DNA of 64,000 bases. Origin: Pseudomonas sp. GOM6. GTDB taxonomy: Bacteria > Pseudomonadota > Gammaproteobacteria > Pseudomonadales > Pseudomonadaceae. Below are positions 58,557-64,000 of the stretch, in pieces (position 1 is the stretch's first letter; each line of letters begins with the position of its first letter). The notes beneath the pieces are model-generated. The model searched no databases. It was not told the DNA's origin and worked only from the letters and a program-made list of their open reading frames with translations. The DNA is taken from contig NZ_JARPUS010000011.1 in NCBI RefSeq assembly GCF_029537485.1, forward strand, positions 1 to 64,000, written 5' to 3'. Both the position numbers and the translations under genes were made by a program.

Positions 58557-59638
58557 TCAGGATCGGTGACCAGGCGGCCTACGCCGCCCAGCTGGACGAG
58601 AAAGTCGCCCGCCTGCGCGAGCTGCTGGCGCCTTTCGCCGCCCCGGAGCCTGCGGTATTCGACTCACCGCGCGAGCACTACCGCCTGCGCGCCGAGTTCC
58701 GCCTGTGGCGCGAGCAGGAACAGCGCCACTACGCGATGTTCGAAGCGGGCGACAAGCACACGCCGATCCTGATCGAGCAGTTCCCCATCGCCAGTGCCCG
58801 CATCAACGAGCTGATGCCCCAGCTCAAGGCGGCCTGGCAGGCGAGCAAGGCCCTGTCGTTCAAGCTGTTCCAGGTCGAGTTCCTCACCACCCTGAGTGGC
58901 GACGCACTGATCACCCTTTGCTACCACCGCCCGCTGGATGCCGAGTGGCAGGCCGAGGCCGAGCAACTCGCGGCCAAGCTGGGTGTCAGCCTGGTCGGTC
59001 GTTCGCGCGGCCAGCGCCTGGTGATCGGCCGCGATTACGTCGAGGAAGAGATGAGCGTGGCCGGTCGCACCTTCCGCTACCGCCAGCCGGAGGGCGCTTT
59101 CACCCAGCCCAACGGCACGGTCTGCCAGAAGATGCTGCAGTGGGCCTATGACGCCCTCGGTGAGCGCCAGGACGACCTGCTGGAGCTGTACTGCGGCAAC
59201 GGCAACTTCACCCTGCCGCTGTCCACCCGCGTGCGCCAGGTGCTGGCCACGGAGATCAGCAAGACCTCGGTCAACGCCGCACTGGCCAACCTGGCCGACA
59301 ACGGTATCGACAACATCGAGCTGGTACGCCTGTCGGCCGAAGAGCTGACCCAGGCCCTCAACGAAGTGCGCCCGTTCCGCCGTCTGGCCGACATCGACCT
59401 GAAGTCCTATGACTTCGGCACGGTATTCGTCGACCCGCCGCGCGCCGGCATGGACCCGGACACCTGCGAACTGACCCGGCGCTTCGACAACATCCTGTAC
59501 ATCTCCTGCAACCCGGAGACCCTGGCGGCCAACATCGCCCAGCTGGGCGATACCCACCGTATCGAGCGCTGCGCCCTGTTCGACCAGTTCCCCTGGACCC
59601 ATCACATGGAAGCCGGGGTGTTGCTGGTGCGGCGCTGA
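58553..59638 (+). CDS. trmA: tRNA (uracil-54-C5)-methyltransferase TrmA
   Basis: A 361-residue SAM-dependent enzyme making ribothymidine-54 in tRNA. Motifs: SAM-binding [23 protein letters not shown], the nucleophile in ISCNPETLA, and the base-acting Glu in HHMEAGVLL. No TRAM domain, which separates it from RlmC/RlmD. ATG 58553 overlaps the permease stop; the frame to 58505 is inside that gene. Confidence 0.96.
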   Translation: MIRIGDQAAYAAQLDEKVARLRELLAPFAAPEPAVFDSPREHYRLRAEFRLWREQEQRHYAMFEAGDKHTPILIEQFPIASARINELMPQLKAAWQASKALSFKLFQVEFLTTLSGDALITLCYHRPLDAEWQAEAEQLAAKLGVSLVGRSRGQRLVIGRDYVEEEMSVAGRTFRYRQPEGAFTQPNGTVCQKMLQWAYDALGERQDDLLELYCGNGNFTLPLSTRVRQVLATEISKTSVNAALANLADNGIDNIELVRLSAEELTQALNEVRPFRRLADIDLKSYDFGTVFVDPPRAGMDPDTCELTRRFDNILYISCNPETLAANIAQLGDTHRIERCALFDQFPWTHHMEAGVLLVRR

Positions 59639-59669
59639 GCGCTCATCTGTCAGGCACTACACACTGTTT

Positions 59670-59734
59670 CGTGGGAGCGGCTTCAGCCGCGATGCTTTTG
59701 GCTTTCCACCATCGCGGCTGAAGCCGCTCCCACG
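59670..59734. repeat. Large REP inverted repeat (GTGGGAGCGGCTTCAGC type)
   Basis: Two perfect 24-bp arms, CGTGGGAGCGG...CGCGAT and its complement, separated by 17 bp, between trmA and the EEP gene. Degenerate copies of the same family lie at 52875 and 53045. As a transcript it would form a long hairpin. Confidence 0.85.
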
Positions 59735-59772
59735 ATAAAGCAGCACCGTAATGCCAGGGGAATGTCGCCTGA

Positions 59773-60483
59773 ATGAGAATTGTGAGCTGGAACTGCAACG
59801 GCGCCTTGCGGAAAAAACTCCACCTATTGGAAGAGCTGAGCGCAGACATCCTTGTCATTCAGGAGTGTGAAAATCCAGCTCAGACTCAGGATGCTCACTA
59901 CAAGCATTGGGCAACCAATTACCTCTGGACTGGGGATAACAAGAACAAGGGACTAGGTGTCTTTGCAAAGCCGGACGTCCGTTTAGAGCGGCTGAATCTC
60001 GACTCAGGGGGCTTGCAGCTATTTCTGCCGCTTATAGTCGATGAAATCACGCTTCTAGCGGTTTGGACAAAAGAAGCAGACTCCCCAACGTTCAAGTACA
60101 TCGGCCAACTGTACAAATGGCTTGAAGTCCACAAAGCTCGCTTGGCTACACCTAAAGCTGTCGTGATCGGGGATCTCAACAGCAATGCCTGTTGGGATGT
60201 TTGGGATCGTTGGTGGAACCACTCTGATGTGGTTAGAGAGCTTGAGCACCTGGGTCTTCATAGTCTCTACCACGCACAAACTGGTGAAGCCCAGGGCGCC
60301 GAGGCCCAGCCAACATTTTTTCTGCACCGAAAGCGAGAGAAGCCGTATCACATCGATTACGCATTCCTGTCTGAAATGCTTCAGATCGGCGCACGCATAT
60401 CAATCGGAGCGACAGAGCACTGGCTAGAGCACAGCGACCATCTGCCACTCATCGTCGATATCACACCCGATAACGCCAAGTAA
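59773..60483 (+). CDS. Endonuclease/exonuclease/phosphatase (EEP) family protein
   Basis: A 236-residue soluble protein with all EEP active-site boxes: RIVSWNCNG (Asn 7), IQECE (Glu 31), IGDLNSN (Asp and Asn), HIDYAF and SDHLPLI (terminal His). It should be a metal-dependent phosphodiesterase on nucleic acid or another phosphoester. GC content is visibly lower, with more A/T third positions than its neighbours, and it sits alone between a REP and a terminator, which suggests acquisition by transfer. It differs from ExoA/XthA in length. Substrate unknown; nuclease or defence roles are speculative. Confidence 0.83.
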   Translation: MRIVSWNCNGALRKKLHLLEELSADILVIQECENPAQTQDAHYKHWATNYLWTGDNKNKGLGVFAKPDVRLERLNLDSGGLQLFLPLIVDEITLLAVWTKEADSPTFKYIGQLYKWLEVHKARLATPKAVVIGDLNSNACWDVWDRWWNHSDVVRELEHLGLHSLYHAQTGEAQGAEAQPTFFLHRKREKPYHIDYAFLSEMLQIGARISIGATEHWLEHSDHLPLIVDITPDNAK

Positions 60484-60535
60484 CCCATTGAGGCCAATGG
60501 CATTAGGTCTCTGCTACACAAAGACGACGACAATG

Positions 60536-60563
60536 AAAAAGCCCCGGCATGCCGGGGCTTTTT
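60536..60563. terminator. Bidirectional terminator between the EEP gene and the efflux operon
   Basis: AAAAAGCCCCGGC / GCCGGGGCTTTTT, the same stem as at 2984-3007, between convergent genes. Confidence 0.88.
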
Positions 60564-60579
60564 CGTTTCAGGCAAACAC

Positions 60580-62022
60580 TCAGTCCGCAGACGCCGTGGC
60601 CACCTGAGTCTGCTCGTGCCAGCCGCCGCCGAGGGCCTTGTACAGGTTGACCTCGCTGGTCAGCTGGTTGAGGCGGTCGCTGATCAGCTGCTGCTTGGCG
60701 CTGAACAGCTGGCGCTGGGCGTCGAGCAGGGTCAGGTAGCTGTCCACGCCTGTGCGGAAGCGGCGCTCGGCGAGGCGGTAGTACTCCTCGCTGGTTTCCA
60801 CCAGGGCGCGCTGGGCGTCCAGCTGCTGGGCGTAGGTGGTGCGCGCGGCGAGGCCATCGGCGACTTCCTGGAAGGCGGTCTGGATGGCTTTCTCGTAGTT
60901 CGCCACCTGGATGTCCTGCTGCACCTCGGCGTAGTCGAGGCTGGCCTTCAGGCTGCCGGCGGTGAAGATCGGCAGGTTGATCTGCGGCTGGAACAGCCAG
61001 GTGCCGGAGCCCCCGTCGAACAGACCGGACAGCTCGCTGCTCGCACTGCCGGCATTGGCGGTCAGGCTGATGTTGGGGAAGAACGCCGCACGCGCTGCGC
61101 CGATGCTGGCGTTGGCCGCCTGCAGCGAGTGCTCGGCCTGGAGCAGGTCGGGGCGCCGTTGCAGCAGGTCCGACGGCAGCCCGGCGGGCACCTCGGCCAG
61201 CAGGTTCTGCTCGAGCACCGCGCCCTCGGGCAGGTCGCCCGGCACGCCGGCGCCGAGCAGCAGCGCCAGGGCGTTGCGGTCCTGGGCCACCAGGCGGGTG
61301 TACTGCGCCAGGCTGGCCTCGGCGCTCTGCACCGCGGTGCGCGCCTGGCTCAGCGACAGGGCATCGGCCACGCCGACATTGAAGCTGCGCTCGGTGAGGG
61401 CATAGCTCTTGCGGTAGGTGTCCAGGGTGTCGCGGGTCAGCTGTAGCGACGCCTGGTCGGCCTGCAGGCTGAGGTAGGCGCTGGCCACGCTGGCCACCAG
61501 GGCGATCTGCGTGCTGCGCTGCGCCTCCTCACTGGCCAGGTACTGCTGCAAAGCCTGCTGATTGAGGCTGCGCAGGCGCCCGAAGAAGTCGATCTCCCAG
61601 GCACTGGTACCCACCGTGGCGCTGTATTGGCCGCTGGTGTTGGGCGACCCGGTAGCGGACAGGTCGCCCGGCAGGCGCTGGCGGGTGCCCTCGCCGCCCG
61701 CCGAGATGCTCGGGAACAGTTCGGCACGCTGGATGCGGTGCTGGGCGCGGAAGGCCTCGACGTTGAGCGCGGCGATGCGCAGGTCGCGGTTGTTGGCCAG
61801 GGCGGTTTCCACCAGGCGCTGCAGCGCCGGGTCGCGGAAGAACTCGCGCCAGCCCAGGGCATCGGCCGCGGTTTGGGTTTCGCTGACGCCGCTGGCGGTG
61901 TAGGCCTCGCCTACCGGCCACAGGCCGTCTACCGGCGCCTGTGGGCGCTGGTAGTCGGGAATCAGGCTGCAGCCGCCGAGCAGAACGCTGGCGACGGCGA
62001 GGGACAACAGGGACTGCCTCAC
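60580..62022 (-). CDS. Outer-membrane efflux lipoprotein, NodT/OprM family
   Basis: A 480-residue channel of a tripartite RND pump. A lipoprotein signal ends in LLGGC (C18). Two tandem outer-membrane efflux domains follow, with [29 protein letters not shown] and the second-half [28 protein letters not shown]. The GTG start at 62022 overlaps the pump stop (GTGA) and has AAGGAGG 8 bp upstream; the much longer open frame beyond it is a shadow of the pump gene. It closely resembles OprM/TtgC. Confidence 0.93.
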   Translation of the reverse strand: MRQSLLSLAVASVLLGGCSLIPDYQRPQAPVDGLWPVGEAYTASGVSETQTAADALGWREFFRDPALQRLVETALANNRDLRIAALNVEAFRAQHRIQRAELFPSISAGGEGTRQRLPGDLSATGSPNTSGQYSATVGTSAWEIDFFGRLRSLNQQALQQYLASEEAQRSTQIALVASVASAYLSLQADQASLQLTRDTLDTYRKSYALTERSFNVGVADALSLSQARTAVQSAEASLAQYTRLVAQDRNALALLLGAGVPGDLPEGAVLEQNLLAEVPAGLPSDLLQRRPDLLQAEHSLQAANASIGAARAAFFPNISLTANAGSASSELSGLFDGGSGTWLFQPQINLPIFTAGSLKASLDYAEVQQDIQVANYEKAIQTAFQEVADGLAARTTYAQQLDAQRALVETSEEYYRLAERRFRTGVDSYLTLLDAQRQLFSAKQQLISDRLNQLTSEVNLYKALGGGWHEQTQVATASAD

Positions 62023-64000
62023 TGGACGGCCTCCTTCGACTCGGTGGCCTGGGCGCGCTTGTCCTTGAACAGCGCGCTGACCAATACGTAGAACAGCGGC
62101 ACCCAGAAGATCGCCAGCACCGCCGCGGTGAGCATGCCGCCGATCACCCCGGTACCGATGGCGTGCTTGCTGCCAGCACCGGCACCGCTGGAGATGGCCA
62201 GCGGCACGACGCCGAGGATGAACGCCAGCGAGGTCATGATGATCGGGCGCAGACGCATGCGGCAGGCCTCCACGGCCGCCTCGACGTAGCTCTGACCCTG
62301 CTCGTGCAGCGCCTTGGCGAACTCGACGATAAGGATCGCGTTGCGCGCCGACAGGCCGATGGTGGTGATCAGGCCGACCTGGAAGAACACGTCGTTGGAC
62401 AGCCCGCGCGCCAGGGTGAACAGCAGCGCGCCGAACACGCCGAGCGGCACCACCAGCATCACCGAGAAGGGGATCGACCAGCTCTCGTACAGCGCCGCCA
62501 GGCAGAGGAACACCACCAGCAGCGACAGGGCGTAGAGCGCCGGTGCCTGGGAACCGGACAGGCGCTCCTCGTAGGACTGGCCGGTCCACGAATAGCCGAC
62601 GCCGGCCGGCAGTTGCTGGGTGATCTCCTCGACCGCGGCCATGGCATCGCCCGAGCTGTAGCCCGGCGCCGGCTCGCCGAGGATCTCGATGGCGCTCACA
62701 CCGTTGTAGCGCGACAGCTTCGGTGCGCCGTAGACCCACTTGCCGCTGGCGAAGGCGCTGAACGGCACCATCTGCCCGGCGTCGTTGCGCACGAACCACT
62801 TGTCCAGGTCTTCCGGGTTCATCCGCGCGCTGGACACGCCCTGCAGGTAGACCTTCTTCACCCGCCCCTGGTCGATGAAGTCGTTGACGTAGCTGCCGCC
62901 CCAGCCGATGGACAGGGTGGCGTTGACGTCGGACAGCGACACGCCGAGGGCGCGCACCTTCTCGTCGTCGATCAGCAGCTGGTACTGCGGCTCGTCGCGC
63001 AGGCCGTTGGCCCGCACGCGGGTCAGCACCGGATTCTGCCCGGCCAGTTCGAGGAACTTGTCCCGCGCCTGGTTGAGGGTCTCATGGCCGACACCGGCAC
63101 GGTCCTGCAGGAACAGGTTGAAGCCGGTGGCGTTACCCAGCTCCATCACCGCCGGCGGGGCGAAGGCGAACACCATGGCGTCGCGGAAGCCGAAGAAGTG
63201 CTGCTGGGCGCGCTGGGCCAGGTCGAACACGCTCTGCCCCGCCGCACTGCGCTCGTCCCACGGGCGCAGCATGATGAAGGCCATGCCCGAGCTCTGACCG
63301 CGGCCGGCGAAGTTGAAGCCGGTGACGGTGAACACCGACTTGACCGTATCGCCCTCGTCTTCCAGCAGGTACTGGCGCATGTCGTCGACCACCGCCTGGG
63401 TACGTTCGGCACTGGCGCCGGAAGGTGTCTGTACCTGGGCGAACAGCACGCCCTGGTCCTCGTCGGGGAGGAATGCGGTGGGGATCTTGGTGAACATCCA
63501 GGCCATTACCCCAACCAGCACCGCGTACATCAGCAGGTACGGTGCCTTGCGCTTGAGCATGGCGCGCACCCCGCGCTCGTAGCCGTCGACGCTGCGCTCG
63601 AAGGTGCGGTTGAACCAGCCGAAGAAGCCGCGCTTCTCGTGGTGCTCGCCCTTGGCGATGGGCTTGAGCAGGGTGGCGCACAGCGCCGGGGTGAAGATCA
63701 GGGCGAGGATCACCGAGATCACCATGGCCGAGACGATGGTGACGGAGAACTGCCGGTAGATCACCCCCACCGAGCCGCCGAAGAAGGCCATCGGCAGCAG
63801 CACCGCCGAGAGCACCACGCCGATACCGACCAGCGCGCCCTGGATCTGACCCATGGACTTGCGCGTCGCCTCCAGTGGCGACAGGCCCTCCTCGCGCATC
63901 ACCCGCTCGACGTTCTCCACCACCACGATGGCGTCGTCCACCAGCAGGCCGATGGCCAGGATCATGGCGAACATGGTCAGGGTGTTGATGCTGTAGCCGA
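62019..64000 (-). CDS. RND multidrug efflux pump, MexB/TtgB-like (5' end beyond window)
   Basis: About 660 C-terminal residues of an HAE1-type inner-membrane pump; the first 380 or so lie outside the window. Proton-relay aspartates are intact ([12 protein letters not shown]). The pore and docking domains follow, ending [19 protein letters not shown] as in MexB. The helix-10 motif reads [14 protein letters not shown] (Arg codon at 62343-62345), where AcrB/MexB have Lys940 (SAKN). It works with the downstream OprM-like channel and presumably an adaptor encoded just outside the window. Confidence 0.93.
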   Translation of the reverse strand, partial: GYSINTLTMFAMILAIGLLVDDAIVVVENVERVMREEGLSPLEATRKSMGQIQGALVGIGVVLSAVLLPMAFFGGSVGVIYRQFSVTIVSAMVISVILALIFTPALCATLLKPIAKGEHHEKRGFFGWFNRTFERSVDGYERGVRAMLKRKAPYLLMYAVLVGVMAWMFTKIPTAFLPDEDQGVLFAQVQTPSGASAERTQAVVDDMRQYLLEDEGDTVKSVFTVTGFNFAGRGQSSGMAFIMLRPWDERSAAGQSVFDLAQRAQQHFFGFRDAMVFAFAPPAVMELGNATGFNLFLQDRAGVGHETLNQARDKFLELAGQNPVLTRVRANGLRDEPQYQLLIDDEKVRALGVSLSDVNATLSIGWGGSYVNDFIDQGRVKKVYLQGVSSARMNPEDLDKWFVRNDAGQMVPFSAFASGKWVYGAPKLSRYNGVSAIEILGEPAPGYSSGDAMAAVEEITQQLPAGVGYSWTGQSYEERLSGSQAPALYALSLLVVFLCLAALYESWSIPFSVMLVVPLGVFGALLFTLARGLSNDVFFQVGLITTIGLSARNAILIVEFAKALHEQGQSYVEAAVEACRMRLRPIIMTSLAFILGVVPLAISSGAGAGSKHAIGTGVIGGMLTAAVLAIFWVPLFYVLVSALFKDKRAQATESKEAVQ

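Overview
This 64 kb window is chromosomal DNA from a Pseudomonas. Gene content and order follow the P. aeruginosa PA4540-PA4578 neighbourhood as I recall it (clpB, pgeF, rluD, bamD, pilS, pilR, thiO, minor pilins, ispH, fkpB, lspA, ileS, ribF, murJ, rpsT, creA, proB, obgE, rpmA, rplU, ispB, fklB). High-GC coding, long antisense shadow ORFs and REP repeats fit the genus. A lineage near P. mendocina/P. oleovorans is a guess only.

Layout. 1-126: 5' part of a tRNA-Asn and its promoter, minus strand. 0.2-11.9 kb: a DUF1631 protein and PilZ protein pair, clpB with a heat-shock-type promoter, pgeF/rluD, bamD, and the pilS-pilR two-component pair. 12-19.5 kb: thiO and the minor-pilin cluster fimU-pilV-pilW-pilX-pilY1-pilE, with a divergent fimT. 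19.5-31 kb: housekeeping genes for isoprenoids, lipoproteins, translation, flavins, peptidoglycan, proline and ribosomes. 31.3-41.3 kb: ispB, a small protein behind a Fur box, fklB, UPF0114, a PA4575-like gene, a Lon-like protease, a DksA/TraR zinc finger, a DUF4105 protein and ettA.

41.7-52.7 kb is an accessory module for poly-3-hydroxybutyrate use. It encodes a secreted depolymerase, a TRAP transporter (dctPQM), an RpoN-dependent activator resembling HbcR, a GntP permease, an OprD-type porin and 3-hydroxybutyrate dehydrogenase. Three of its promoters carry a -24/-12 element preceded by one or two copies of the palindrome GTCCA-N6-TGGAC, so one activator probably coordinates polymer cleavage and monomer uptake.

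52.7-56 kb is a repeat-rich area. It holds an IS110-family element whose left end folds like a bridge RNA. Four guide segments of that RNA match the element's two flanks and two ends, and the target is a REP palindrome. Next comes a metal module: a DUF3703 protein, a short CDF transporter and a MerR regulator with a 19-bp-spacer promoter. 56-64 kb holds a SecD-P1-like lipoprotein, a DJ-1 protein, an NCS2 purine permease, trmA, an atypical lower-GC EEP-family nuclease, and a NodT/RND efflux operon cut by the window end. The RND pump has arginine where AcrB has Lys940.
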